Shown here: piece by piece, positions 26,273-35,488 of the stretch
How positions within the stretch are numbered: position 1 is the first letter of the stretch
Layout of the letters: every line of letters begins with the position of its first letter
Assembly (NCBI GenBank): GCA_017417465.1
Contig: JAFPZD010000261.1
Span: 1-53,356, forward strand
Length of the DNA stretch: 53,356 bases
Direction: 5' to 3'
Source: Prevotella sp.
GTDB lineage: Bacteria; Bacteroidota; Bacteroidia; Bacteroidales; Bacteroidaceae
Translations under genes and position numbers: made by a program
Notes under the pieces: model-generated
Told to the model about the DNA's origin: nothing
The model's input: the letters and a program-made list of their open reading frames with translations, nothing else
Database searches by the model: none

Positions 26273-26386
26273 AGCTATGTTGATATTTACGATTTGACGA
26301 TCTATTTCTATTTACGATTTGACGATTTACTATTTATTTACGATTTGAGGATTTAACTATTTGCTGCGCCGGACATATTTGACGAT
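26273..26386. repeat. TTTACGATTTGACGATTTAC repeat, ftsQ-ftsA junction
   Basis: The 114-bp junction repeats TTTACGATTTGACGAT variants; it also contains TTTGCTGCGCCGG, a word that recurs in the ftsL-ftsI junction as TTTGGCTGCGCCAG. Confidence 0.85.
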
Positions 26387-27136
26387 TTACTGTTTGTTGT
26401 GTCGTCGTTTGCAGATGATCTGGTTGTCGAACTCGGCACTGATGCTCGAATACTTGTTCCAGCCAGCCTCGTTCAAGCCGTAGAGGTAGAACTTACGCAG
26501 CCGCTCCAGCTTGCGCTTGACACCGACGGGCGGGCCGAGGTAGAGAATGTGGTCGCCCACACGGGGCACAAGCTCGACGGTGCTATCGGGCAACACGTTG
26601 ATTTGCACCACCTGGTTGTACCAGAAGCCATCGCCCACGAGCAGGTTACCGATAGGTGCCAGCACCCGCTTGGCATAGGATGGCGAGATGCTGCCAGTGG
26701 CCACAATGAGGTCGCAGGCATAGTTGGTGTCACGGAGCAGCTTGCCGTCTTCGTCGACATAGTAGTTGGCACCATTGCCAGCCATGACATGGAGCACGGG
26801 GAAACGCTGGCGCAGGTCGATGACGACGGTGCCCGACTGTGTCTTGTAGACCTCAACCTTGTCGATGTACTCCTTTTCCTGCAGGCAGTCCTCGATGTCG
26901 CGGGTGTTGATGGTGGCCAGGTCCTTGCCCGTGGGGTCCATCTGCGCATCGCTGAGCAGCTGCTTGACGTCGTTGGCGTTGAGGAAGCCCTCGGTGATGC
27001 CTTCGAGGATGTTCACGCGCACCCCTTGGCACACCTGCGGCTCTGCTGTGTCGAGCTTTTTGAAAGCCGTGAACGCCAGCAGCAGGTAGGCGCAGATGAG
27101 GATATTGATGACGGTGATGACTACGCGTTTCATCAT
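26387..27136 (-). CDS. ftsQ: Cell division protein FtsQ
   Basis: 249 residues: short cytoplasmic end, one membrane helix (VVITVINILICAYLLLAFTAF), then a periplasmic POTRA-like part (VRVNILEG... LLSDAQMDPTGKDLATINTRDIEDCLQ) and the FtsQ beta domain (YIDKVEVYKTQSGTVVIDLRQRFPVLHV). Scaffolds FtsL/FtsB in the divisome. Position between murC and ftsA is the standard dcw order. Weak sequence conservation is normal for this family. Confidence 0.93.
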   Translation of the reverse strand: MMKRVVITVINILICAYLLLAFTAFKKLDTAEPQVCQGVRVNILEGITEGFLNANDVKQLLSDAQMDPTGKDLATINTRDIEDCLQEKEYIDKVEVYKTQSGTVVIDLRQRFPVLHVMAGNGANYYVDEDGKLLRDTNYACDLIVATGSISPSYAKRVLAPIGNLLVGDGFWYNQVVQINVLPDSTVELVPRVGDHILYLGPPVGVKRKLERLRKFYLYGLNEAGWNKYSSISAEFDNQIICKRRHNKQ

Positions 27137-27247
27137 ATTATTTGACTATTCTAATTTATTTACTATTTGACGATTTACAATTTACTATTTATCTACGATT
27201 GGGCTATTTACTACTTATTTACGATTTGACGATTTACTATTTATTGA
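27137..27247. repeat. TTTACGATTTGACGATTTAC repeat, murC-ftsQ junction
   Basis: Entire 111-bp space made of TTTACTATTTGACGATTTAC and close variants, the same word as at the two following junctions. Confidence 0.85.
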
Positions 27248-28678
27248 CTATTTCATGTTTGCCTTTTCCTTGAGCAGACGGGTGATTTCGGGCACTTGCT
27301 CGTCAAGGTCGCCGGCGCCAAGGACGATGAGCACGTCGAAGGAGCGGCTCTTGATGAGCGACAGCACGTCGGCGGTATGGATGAGCTGACGCTGCACGCC
27401 CGGTGTCAGCAGGTCGTAGATGAGCTTCGACGACACACCCTCGATGGGGGCTTCGCGTGCCGGATAAATGTCGGTGAGGATGACCTCGTCGAGCAGGCTC
27501 AGAGCCTCGGCGAACTCGCGGTAGAAGTCGCGGGTGCGGGTGTAGAGGTGTGGCTGGAAGATGGCGGTGATGTGGCGGTCGCGATAGAGCTCGCGGATGC
27601 TGCGTGCACTCTGCAGGATCTCCTGCGGATGGTGAGCATAGTCGCTGAGGAACACCAGCTCGGGCGTCTTTATCTTGAAGTCGAAACGACGGTCGACACC
27701 GCTGAAGGTGCGCATGCCGTAGCGCAGCTCCTCGGCGTCACAGCCTGCCAGCTGGGCCATGGCCATGGCGGCAATGCCGTTGTCGATATTGATGGGTATG
27801 GGGTTGCCGAGCACCACGTTCGGGACACACTCGATGGGCGACACGAAGTCGAACGTGATGTCGCCATTCGCAATGCGGATGTTCTCGGCATGGAAGTCAC
27901 CCTCGTCGCGGCTGTAGTCATAGCGGCGCACACCGTCGCGCAGCCGCTCTTTCAGCTCGAGGCCACGGTGGACGATGAGTGCGCCACCAGGCTCGATGAG
28001 CTCGGTGTAGTGGGCGAAGCTCTCAAGATAGGCCTCCTTCGTACCGTAGATGTCGAGGTGGTCGGGGTCGGTGGCGGTGATGACCGACATGTAGGGCCGC
28101 AGCCAGTGGAACGAGCGGTCGAACTCGTCGGCCTCGATAACCACGAAGTCGGAGTCGGAGACGATATAGTTGGTACCGTAGTTCTTCGTGATGCCGCCGA
28201 GGAAGGCGTTGCAGTCGAGATGGCCCTGGTGCATGATGTGTGCACACATCGAGCTGGTGGTCGTCTTGCCGTGGGTGCCGGCAACGCAGAGGCCACGCAT
28301 CTGGCGTGTCAAGGTGCCCAACACCTGGGCGCGCTTCTGAATGTCGAAGCCGTGCTCACGGAAGTAGACCAGCTCCTTATGGTCGGCAGGCACTGCCGGC
28401 GTATAGACGACGAGGCATTGTTCGGGGTTCTTGCAGGCGTGGGGAATGGCATCGATATCCTCCTCGTAGTGCAAGAGCATGCCCTCCTTCTCCAGGTGGC
28501 GTGTGAGTGCCGAGGGTGTCTTGTCGTAGCCTCCCACGACGAGTCCACGGCTGATGAAGTAGCGAGCGATGGCGCTCATGCCAATGCCGCCCGCACCGAT
28601 GAAATAGACGGCGGAAAGCTTGCCCAAGCCCTCGCGGAGGGAGGGATGTGGATTTGTTGTAGCTGTATTGTTGTTCAT
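27248..28678 (-). CDS. murC: UDP-N-acetylmuramate--L-alanine ligase
   Basis: 476 residues. Adds L-Ala to UDP-MurNAc in the cytoplasm. Rossmann start VYFIGAGGIGMSAIARYF, ATP P-loop GTHGKTTTSSM, YAHHPQEI near the central domain end and GAGDL near the C-terminus. The ATG overlaps the murG stop (ATGA). The first ~20 residues (MNNNTATTNPHPSLREGLGK) are not part of the MurC fold: they are encoded by a copy of the dispersed GC palindrome (28622-28650), so the protein has gained an N-terminal tail from a repeat. Confidence 0.97.
   Translation of the reverse strand: MNNNTATTNPHPSLREGLGKLSAVYFIGAGGIGMSAIARYFISRGLVVGGYDKTPSALTRHLEKEGMLLHYEEDIDAIPHACKNPEQCLVVYTPAVPADHKELVYFREHGFDIQKRAQVLGTLTRQMRGLCVAGTHGKTTTSSMCAHIMHQGHLDCNAFLGGITKNYGTNYIVSDSDFVVIEADEFDRSFHWLRPYMSVITATDPDHLDIYGTKEAYLESFAHYTELIEPGGALIVHRGLELKERLRDGVRRYDYSRDEGDFHAENIRIANGDITFDFVSPIECVPNVVLGNPIPINIDNGIAAMAMAQLAGCDAEELRYGMRTFSGVDRRFDFKIKTPELVFLSDYAHHPQEILQSARSIRELYRDRHITAIFQPHLYTRTRDFYREFAEALSLLDEVILTDIYPAREAPIEGVSSKLIYDLLTPGVQRQLIHTADVLSLIKSRSFDVLIVLGAGDLDEQVPEITRLLKEKANMK
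28622..28650. repeat. Dispersed GC-palindromic repeat inside the murC 5' end
   Basis: GCCCAAGCCCTCGCGGAGGG then AGGGATGTG: a diverged fourth copy of the pta-ackA spacer repeat (17153-17193 and 17201-17241), same hairpin arms with a different loop. It is translated in frame as NPHPSLREGLG. Confidence 0.88.
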
Positions 28679-29787
28679 GCTTTTGCTAACTTTATGACTT
28701 CCTTGGCGATGACGGCGGCCGCATCGGGCAGTGCCATCTTCAGAATGTTCTCGTGCAGCAGCGACAGCTTCTGCGCGTCGCTGACGGTGCTGATGGCCAG
28801 CGGGATGAGCTGGTCCTTGGCATCGGCATCCTTGACGTAGAGGGCTGCCTCCTTGTTGACCAGCGCCAGCGCATTCTTGGTCTGATGGTCCTCGGCCACA
28901 TTAGGGCTGGGTACGAGGATGACCGGCATGCCGAGGAGACAGAACTCGGAGATGCTGCCTGCTCCAGCACGGCTGATGACCAGGTCGGCAGCGCGATAGG
29001 CTGCTCCCATGTCGCTGATGAAGTCGGTGGCCTTGAGGTTGGGGACCGGCGACTGGAGGCTGGCGAGCCGCGACTGGATGTCGGCATAGTAGTACTTGCC
29101 CGTCTGCCAGATGAACTGCAGACCGTCGGCCTGCTCAATGTCCTTCAGGTGGCTGAGGACGCTCTCGTTGAGCGTACGGGCACCGAGACTGCCCCCAACG
29201 ATGAGGACGGTGCGCTTGGCTGGCGACAGCCCGAAAGAGGCGATAGCCTCCTCGCGCGTACCTTTATAATATAAGAGCGACTGGCGCACAGGGTTGCCCG
29301 TGAGCATGATCTTTTCCTGGGGGAAGAAGCGCTCCATGCCCTCATAGGCGACACATATCTTCGACGCCTTCTTTGCCAGCAGCTTGTTAGTCACGCCAGC
29401 ATACGAGTTCTGCTCCTGAATGAGGCAGGGAATGCCCATGGCTGCGGCCTTGTTAAGCGTGGGGCCACTGGCATAGCCACCGACGCCCACAGCCACCTGT
29501 GGCCGAAACTCGCGGAGGATGCGACGGGCCATGCGCTGGCTCTTCCACACGTGGTAGAGCACGTTGATGTTCTTCAGCAGATTCTTACGGTCGAAGCCCA
29601 TGATGGGCAGGCCCTTGATCTCGTAGCCGGCCTGAGGCACACGCTGCATTTCCATGCGCCCTTCGGCGCCGACAAACAGTATCTGCGCATCGGGGCGCAG
29701 CTCACGGATGGCGTTGGCAATGGAGATAGCGGGGAAGATGTGGCCGCCAGTGCCACCACCGCTGACGATGACTCTTAGTTCTTTCAT
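28675..29787 (-). CDS. murG: Undecaprenyl-PP-MurNAc-pentapeptide GlcNAc transferase
   Basis: 370 residues. Converts lipid I to lipid II at the inner face of the membrane. VSGGGTGGHIFPAISIA is the N-terminal G-loop, HEQNS-type motif here IQEQNSYAGVTNKLL, then VGGSLGAR and the UDP-GlcNAc site RAGAGSISEFCLLGMPVILVPSP. Overlaps ftsW and murC by 4 bp each (ATGA), a tightly coupled ftsW-murG-murC block with no repeats at its junctions. Confidence 0.98.
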   Translation of the reverse strand: MKELRVIVSGGGTGGHIFPAISIANAIRELRPDAQILFVGAEGRMEMQRVPQAGYEIKGLPIMGFDRKNLLKNINVLYHVWKSQRMARRILREFRPQVAVGVGGYASGPTLNKAAAMGIPCLIQEQNSYAGVTNKLLAKKASKICVAYEGMERFFPQEKIMLTGNPVRQSLLYYKGTREEAIASFGLSPAKRTVLIVGGSLGARTLNESVLSHLKDIEQADGLQFIWQTGKYYYADIQSRLASLQSPVPNLKATDFISDMGAAYRAADLVISRAGAGSISEFCLLGMPVILVPSPNVAEDHQTKNALALVNKEAALYVKDADAKDQLIPLAISTVSDAQKLSLLHENILKMALPDAAAVIAKEVIKLAKA

Positions 29788-31088
29788 TGTGCTGTGGTTT
29801 TAGATGTGAGGTTGGAAGTGGTGCCCATCGGCTGAGTGCGTTTTGCCGAACGGCTGACACTGAGGATGACACCGATGTATGCACAGTTGACGATGGTCGA
29901 CGTGCCACCCTTCGAGACGAGGGGCAGCGGCTGGCCTGTCACGGGCATCAGGTCGACAGCCACCATCATGTTGATGACGGCCTGGAACACCAACAGCAAG
30001 GCAAGTCCGAGAACGAGGAACGCTGGGAAATTGTTCTCGCAACGGCTGGCGATGCGTGCGGCGCGGAAGAGCAGTATGACGTAGAGGAAGGCCACGGCGA
30101 AGGCGCCGAAGATACCCATCTCCTCAATGATAATGGCATAGATGAAGTCGGAGAAAGCCTGCGGCAGGTAGTCGCGCTCAACAGAGTTGCCTGGCCCCTT
30201 GCCAATGATACCCGATGAGGCGATGGCGAACTTGGCGTGGGCCACCTGGAAGTTGTCGCTCACCTTGTAGTCTTTGGGATCGTCGGTCTTGTCACCCGAG
30301 TGGTTCAGGATGCGGTTCTTCCATGTGCCGAAGCGGTGGGTGATCTTTTCCCAACGGCTCACCTCGTCGGCAGCAGGCGGCGTGGCCTCGGCAACGACCA
30401 GCTCGGTCTTCCTGCCATCCACGGCGGTGGCCTCAGCCTCGGCTGCCTGCTTGTCAAGGTTGCCAAGCCAGAAGATGAGGCCAATGAAAGCACCCGCCAA
30501 GAGGACAAGGGCGCCCGTCAGCTTCCCCATCTGAATGATGGGCACACGACCAATGAACATCATCACGTAAATAACGCCAAAGAGGATGACGGCCGTGGAG
30601 AGGTTCTCACGACCGATGAGTAACACGGTGGGCACCACCAGCAGCAAGATGTACCACATCGCATGCTTGTCGGCACCGCTACCGTCTTCGCGCTGCAAGG
30701 CACTGAGTATCTGCGCCGAGGCCAACACCATCGTACCCTTGGCAATCTCGGAAGGCTGGAAGGTGAACCCCGGCAGCTGAATGACGCGGTTGGCACCATT
30801 GATGCTTTCGCCCCACACCAGCACCCACAGCAGGGTGGCGAAGGAGATGAAGATCATGATGGGCGTGAGCAGCTTGAAATAGCGGCACGGTATGTTCAGT
30901 GTGATAATGGCTACGACAACGCCCACAATGATGGTGGTCAGATGGTAGACCATCGGCCCAATGTAGTTGTGGGTCTTATAGGTCAGCGTACTCGAAGCGG
31001 AAAACACCTCGACGACGCTGATGAGGCAGAGGCAGAAGAACACCATCCAGATGCCTTTGTCGCCTTTGAAGAGATTGCCTAATTTCAT
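29784..31088 (-). CDS. ftsW: Peptidoglycan glycosyltransferase FtsW (SEDS)
   Basis: 434 residues, about ten membrane helices. Polymerises lipid II at the septum together with the division transpeptidase. Signatures: LPGFTFQPSEIAKG, the extracellular loop with YLPQAFSDFIYAIIIEEMG, and LPLVSKGGTSTI near the end. A long polar loop between about residues 215 and 275 (QAAEAEATAVDGRKTELVV, then basic/aromatic residues) is larger than in E. coli FtsW and seems usual for Bacteroidetes. Confidence 0.97.
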   Translation of the reverse strand: MKLGNLFKGDKGIWMVFFCLCLISVVEVFSASSTLTYKTHNYIGPMVYHLTTIIVGVVVAIITLNIPCRYFKLLTPIMIFISFATLLWVLVWGESINGANRVIQLPGFTFQPSEIAKGTMVLASAQILSALQREDGSGADKHAMWYILLLVVPTVLLIGRENLSTAVILFGVIYVMMFIGRVPIIQMGKLTGALVLLAGAFIGLIFWLGNLDKQAAEAEATAVDGRKTELVVAEATPPAADEVSRWEKITHRFGTWKNRILNHSGDKTDDPKDYKVSDNFQVAHAKFAIASSGIIGKGPGNSVERDYLPQAFSDFIYAIIIEEMGIFGAFAVAFLYVILLFRAARIASRCENNFPAFLVLGLALLLVFQAVINMMVAVDLMPVTGQPLPLVSKGGTSTIVNCAYIGVILSVSRSAKRTQPMGTTSNLTSKTTAQ

Positions 31089-31130
31089 TGTCTGTTCGTT
31101 ATGTTGCCCCAGGAATTCCCGGGGTGACTC

Positions 31131-32462
31131 TTAGAGATTTCTGACCAGCTCCTTGAACTGTTCGCCACGATCCTCCATGTTCTTAAACAGGTCGAACGAT
31201 GCACAACAGGGTGAAAGGAGCACCGTGTCGCCAGGCTGTGCCAGCTCGTAGCAGGCCTCAACACAGGCTTTCATCGACTGCGTGTCGCGCACAGGGAGTC
31301 CCAGCGCGTCGAAGTTGTCGTGCAGCTTGCGGTTGTCGGCACCGAGGTATACCAATGCACGGCATTTCTCACGAATGAGCGGCTTGATGGGCTCGTAGTC
31401 GTTGCCCTTGTCCTTGCCGCCAATGATAAGCACGGTGGGCGTGCGCATCGAGTCGAGGGCGTACCAGCAGGCGTCGACATTGGTGGCCTTCGAGTCGTTG
31501 ACGTAGCTGACGCCACGGACGGTGGCCACCCGCTCCAAGCGGTGCTCCACACCAGGGAAGTCGCTGAGCGACTGGCGAATGATGTCCTTCTTGATGCCCG
31601 CAATATTGCCTGCGATGCCGGCCGCCAACGAGTTATAGATGTTATGACGGCCCGTCAGGCTCAGTGCCTCCTGCTCCATGTTGAAGGGCTCGGGCTGCTC
31701 GATGACGTACTGTCCCGCCTCGATATAGGCAATGGAGCCCTGCTCTTTCAGCTCGGAGAAGGGGAACTGTACGGCGCGGATGTCGTATTTCTCAAGCTCG
31801 CGGCGGATGATGGGGTCGTCGTTCCAGTAGATGAAGGCATCGCGCGACGTCTGGTTCTGTATGATGCGCATCTTGGCATCGACGTAGTTCTGCATCTTGA
31901 AGTCGTAGCGATCAAGATGGTCGGGCGTGATGTTCAGCAGAATGGCAATGTTGGCACGGAAGTCGTACATATTGTCGAGCTGGAACGAACTCAGCTCGAT
32001 GATGTAGTACTCGTGGGGCTCTTCAGCCACCTGCAGCGCCAACGAGTGGCCGATGTTGCCGGCCAGCCCAGCGTCGTAGCCGGCTTTTCGGAAGATATGG
32101 TAGATGAGGCTCGTCGTCGTGGTCTTGCCATTGGAGCCTGTGATGCAGATCATCTTCGCCCCCGTATAGCGGCCGGCGAACTCAATCTCGCTGATGATGG
32201 GAATACCGGCGGCAACGGCTTTGCGAACCAGGGGTGCCGTTTCGGGGATGCCCGGCGACTTGATGATCTCGTCGGCGTTCAGGATGAGGTCCTCGGTATG
32301 GTGGCCCTCCTCCCAGCTGATACCTCGTTCGTCGAGCATTGCTTTATAGTGAGGGGTAATGGCCGACATGTCCGAGACGAACACATCGAAACCTTCTTTC
32401 TTGGCCAAGGCAGCAGCGCCCACACCACTCTCTCCGGCACCAAGGATGACAATTCTTTTCAT
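31131..32462 (-). CDS. murD: UDP-MurNAc-L-alanine--D-glutamate ligase
   Basis: 443 residues. Adds D-Glu to UDP-MurNAc-Ala. Starts with RIVILGAGESGVGAAALAKK; ATP site ICITGSNGKTTTTSLIYH; NITPDHLDRY and VNDSKATNVDACWYAL are family motifs; LLSPCCASFDLFKN near the C-terminus. ftsW follows after 42 bp. Confidence 0.98.
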   Translation of the reverse strand: MKRIVILGAGESGVGAAALAKKEGFDVFVSDMSAITPHYKAMLDERGISWEEGHHTEDLILNADEIIKSPGIPETAPLVRKAVAAGIPIISEIEFAGRYTGAKMICITGSNGKTTTTSLIYHIFRKAGYDAGLAGNIGHSLALQVAEEPHEYYIIELSSFQLDNMYDFRANIAILLNITPDHLDRYDFKMQNYVDAKMRIIQNQTSRDAFIYWNDDPIIRRELEKYDIRAVQFPFSELKEQGSIAYIEAGQYVIEQPEPFNMEQEALSLTGRHNIYNSLAAGIAGNIAGIKKDIIRQSLSDFPGVEHRLERVATVRGVSYVNDSKATNVDACWYALDSMRTPTVLIIGGKDKGNDYEPIKPLIREKCRALVYLGADNRKLHDNFDALGLPVRDTQSMKACVEACYELAQPGDTVLLSPCCASFDLFKNMEDRGEQFKELVRNL

Positions 32463-32596
32463 TTGACTATTTGACGATTTGACGATTTACTATTTAACAA
32501 TTTACAATTTGACGATTTACGATTTGACGATTTTGCCCCGTCACTTCTTTCGGATGATCTATTCTGGCTCCTCTCCCTTGGGGAAGGGGCGGGGGG
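32463..32596. repeat. Repeat block, mraY-murD junction
   Basis: Two repeat types side by side: AT-rich TTTGACGATTTACTATTTAAC words (32463-32535), then a GC-rich palindrome CTCCTCTCCCTTGGGGAAGG then GGCGGGG (32569-32596) touching the mraY stop. The second type is the 'CTCTCC-TTGGGGA' class of small interspersed palindromes. Confidence 0.8.
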
Positions 32597-32598
32597 CC

Positions 32599-33870
32599 TT
32601 ACCTAATCTTCAGTGTGATGATGGTCAGTGCTGCGAGGATGATGGTGACAATCCAGAAACGGATAGTGATTTTCGCCTCATGGAAGGGGCGGTGCGGCCA
32701 GCCTTTCAGCAGATAGACCGACGTAGCGTCGAGCTGTGAGTCGAGCTTGCGGAAATTATCATGGATGGGCGTGGCACGGAACACACGCACACGGCGGCCC
32801 TTACGCTTCTGCAGCTTGAACCACTGCGTCTGGATAATCACGCTGAGGCTCTCGACGAAGAAGATGCCGCAAAGGATGGGCAACAGCAGCTCCTTATGCA
32901 CCAGCACGGCACAGACACCGAGGACGCCGCCAATGGTCAACGACCCCGTATCGCCCATGAACACCTGTGCCGGATAGGCATTGTACCAAAGGAAACCGAC
33001 CAGTGCGCCGACGAAGGCACTGAGGAACACTACCAGCTCTTCGGTGTGCGGGATGTACATGATGTCGAAGTAGCTGGCATACCCGATGTGGGACGACACA
33101 TACGCAAAGATGCCAAGGACGACACCGACAATGGCCGAGTTGCCAGCACACATGCCGTCCATACCGTCGTTAAGGTTCGCACCGTTCGAGACTGCCGTCA
33201 CCACAACGATGGTCATCAGCACGAAAAGCACCCAGCCTGCTGCCACCTTGTACTTGCCTGCAAAGGCCATCAGCTCAGAATAGCTCAGGTTGTTGTGCTT
33301 GACGAAGGGGATGGTGGTCTTCAGCGATTTGTGGGCCACAGGCTCATGCTTGATGACCATCTCCGTGCCCTGGGGCTGCGCCGCGACGTTCTCGCGCATC
33401 ACCACGTCGGGACTGAGCCACAGCGTCAGGCCAACGATGAAGCCTATCGACAGCTGGCCCACAATCTTGTACTTACCTTTCAGGCCCGCCTTGTCGCGCT
33501 TGAAGATTTTGATGTAGTCGTCCAAGAAGCCAAGGAAGCCAAGCCATAGCGTCGTGGCCACCATCAGGATGAGGTAGATGTTACGTATGCGGCCTAAGAG
33601 CAGCACGGGCACCAGTGTTGCCACGATGATGATAATGCCACCCATCGACGGCACGTTCTTCTTCTCGACACCGAAGGGATCGATGGCTGCGTCGCGCTCG
33701 GTCTCGAAAATCTTGTGGCGCTTCATCCACTTGATGAACCGCTCACCAAACCAGGCCGAGATGCCAAGCGAGAAAATGAGCGCCAATATGGCTCTGAAGG
33801 AGATGTAGCTCCAGAGGTGGCTGCCCGGTATGTTGAATTGCTCTAAGAAGCGAAAGAGATAGTATAGCAT
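32599..33870 (-). CDS. mraY: Phospho-MurNAc-pentapeptide transferase
   Basis: 423 residues, longer than the ~360 of E. coli MraY, with about ten membrane helices. Transfers phospho-MurNAc-pentapeptide to undecaprenyl phosphate (lipid I). Motifs: SMGGIIII near residue 75, FLDDYIKIF, NGANLNDGMDGMCAGNSAI (catalytic Asp), and MGDTGSLTIGG plus HDNFRK near the end. The extra length lies in an insertion after VGLTLWLSPDVVM (to about 'KTTIPFVKHNNLSY'), which seems general in Bacteroidetes. Confidence 0.97.
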   Translation of the reverse strand: MLYYLFRFLEQFNIPGSHLWSYISFRAILALIFSLGISAWFGERFIKWMKRHKIFETERDAAIDPFGVEKKNVPSMGGIIIIVATLVPVLLLGRIRNIYLILMVATTLWLGFLGFLDDYIKIFKRDKAGLKGKYKIVGQLSIGFIVGLTLWLSPDVVMRENVAAQPQGTEMVIKHEPVAHKSLKTTIPFVKHNNLSYSELMAFAGKYKVAAGWVLFVLMTIVVVTAVSNGANLNDGMDGMCAGNSAIVGVVLGIFAYVSSHIGYASYFDIMYIPHTEELVVFLSAFVGALVGFLWYNAYPAQVFMGDTGSLTIGGVLGVCAVLVHKELLLPILCGIFFVESLSVIIQTQWFKLQKRKGRRVRVFRATPIHDNFRKLDSQLDATSVYLLKGWPHRPFHEAKITIRFWIVTIILAALTIITLKIR

Positions 33871-33997
33871 TTTTTCGTTATTTCGTTATCTCGATTTGTC
33901 GTTATCTCGATTTTTCGTTATTTCGTTATATCGTTATTACGTTATTACGAGGCTCGTTATCACGTTATTACGAGGCACGTTATCACGAGGCCCATTA
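33871..33997. repeat. CGTTATTTCGTTATCTCG repeat, murE-mraY junction
   Basis: 127 bp of CGTTATTTCGTTAT/CTCGATTTTTCGTTAT words, changing gradually to CGTTATTACGAGGC / CGTTATCACGAGGC copies near murE. A different word from neighbouring junctions. Confidence 0.88.
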
Positions 33998-35464
33998 TCA
34001 CGACTGGAAAATCTCGCGCACCACCTCACGGTCATCGAAGTGGTGCTTCACACCCTTTATCTCCTGATAGTCCTCATGGCCCTTGCCGGCGATGAGAATA
34101 ACATCACCCTTGCGGGCCATCATCGTAGCGGTACGGATGGCCTCACGACGGTCGACGATGGTGACAACCTTCTTACGCTGCTGCGGCGTCAGACCAGCGA
34201 GCATGTCATCGATGATGGCCTGTGGCTCTTCGAAGCGTGGGTTATCACTGGTGATAATGACACGGTCACTCTGGCGAACAGCTTCCTGAGCCATGAGCGG
34301 GCGCTTACCTTTGTCGCGATTGCCGCCAGCACCACAGACGGTAATGACCGAGCCCTTGCCGCCCAGCACCTCGTGGATGGCCTTGAGCACGTTCTCCAAA
34401 GCGTCGGGGGTATGGGCGTAGTCGACGATGGCCGTAAAACCTTCCGGCGAGCGGATGGGCTCCAGCCGGCCGGCAACGCTCTTCAGCGTGCTCATCACCA
34501 CGAGCACATCCTCTGGCTGCTGGCCCAGCAGCACGGCGGTGGCATAGACGGCGAGAAGGTTGCTGACGTTGAACTTCCCAATAAACTGCACGCCCACCTC
34601 ACGGCCATTGATGTCGAGGTACATACCCTCGAAGTGGCACTCTATGAGGCGTGCCTTGAAGTCGGCCATGGTACGGGTGGAGTAGGTCTTGACAGTGGCC
34701 CGCGTGTTCTGCACCATATAGAGGCCGTTCTTGTCGTCGGCATTAGTGACGGCGAAGCTACCCTTGGGCAGCATGTCGAAGAAGCGCTTCTTGGCGTCGC
34801 GGTAGTTTTCCACCGTCTTGTGATAGTCCAAATGGTCACGTGTCAGGTTTGTGAAAATACCGCCGGCAAACTTCAAGCCACCGATGCGCTGCTGTGCGAT
34901 AGCGTGGCTCGAGCACTCCATGAACACATACTGGCAGCCTGCATCGGCCATGCGCCGCAACAGGCGGTTCAGCTCGATGGCATCGGGCGTGGTATGGCTG
35001 GCAGGCACCGCCTCATCCTCGATGTAGTTGCACACCGTTGAGAGCAGTCCGCAGCGAAAGCCTAAGCGCCGGAACATATTATATAATAAGGTGGCGATGG
35101 TCGTCTTGCCATTGGTACCGGTGACGCCCACCAGCTGGAGGTGTTCCGAGGGGCGTTCATTGAAAGCCGTTGCCACAGGACCGACGGCAGTCTCGGTGCT
35201 CTCGACGGTGACGAAGGTAACGCCGCGAGCGGCCGCCACCTGCCGGACATCATCTGGCACATGCTCGCAGAGCACGGCTGCTGCGCCCTGCTCCACTGCC
35301 TTTGCAATATACTGATGACCGTCGGTCTGTGTACCCTTGATAGCTACGAAGAGGTGGCCGTCGGCGACGCGCCGCGAGTCGATGTCGACATCCTTTATCT
35401 CTACGTCGACCGGACCGTCGATGGTTTTTACCTCAATGTCTCTGATGATTTCACTCAGCTTCAT
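33998..35464 (-). CDS. murE: UDP-MurNAc-tripeptide synthetase MurE (diaminopimelate-adding)
   Basis: 488 residues. Adds the third amino acid of the stem peptide. P-loop [10 protein letters not shown] (113-122), substrate region [35 protein letters not shown] with the carbamylated lysine, and DNPR at 407-410, the four-residue motif that selects meso-diaminopimelate. So the wall is probably DAP-type. 24 bp after ftsI with no repeat at that junction. Confidence 0.97.
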   Translation of the reverse strand: MKLSEIIRDIEVKTIDGPVDVEIKDVDIDSRRVADGHLFVAIKGTQTDGHQYIAKAVEQGAAAVLCEHVPDDVRQVAAARGVTFVTVESTETAVGPVATAFNERPSEHLQLVGVTGTNGKTTIATLLYNMFRRLGFRCGLLSTVCNYIEDEAVPASHTTPDAIELNRLLRRMADAGCQYVFMECSSHAIAQQRIGGLKFAGGIFTNLTRDHLDYHKTVENYRDAKKRFFDMLPKGSFAVTNADDKNGLYMVQNTRATVKTYSTRTMADFKARLIECHFEGMYLDINGREVGVQFIGKFNVSNLLAVYATAVLLGQQPEDVLVVMSTLKSVAGRLEPIRSPEGFTAIVDYAHTPDALENVLKAIHEVLGGKGSVITVCGAGGNRDKGKRPLMAQEAVRQSDRVIITSDNPRFEEPQAIIDDMLAGLTPQQRKKVVTIVDRREAIRTATMMARKGDVILIAGKGHEDYQEIKGVKHHFDDREVVREIFQS

Positions 35465-35488
35465 ATCTGTATTTGTTCTGTTTCTTTG

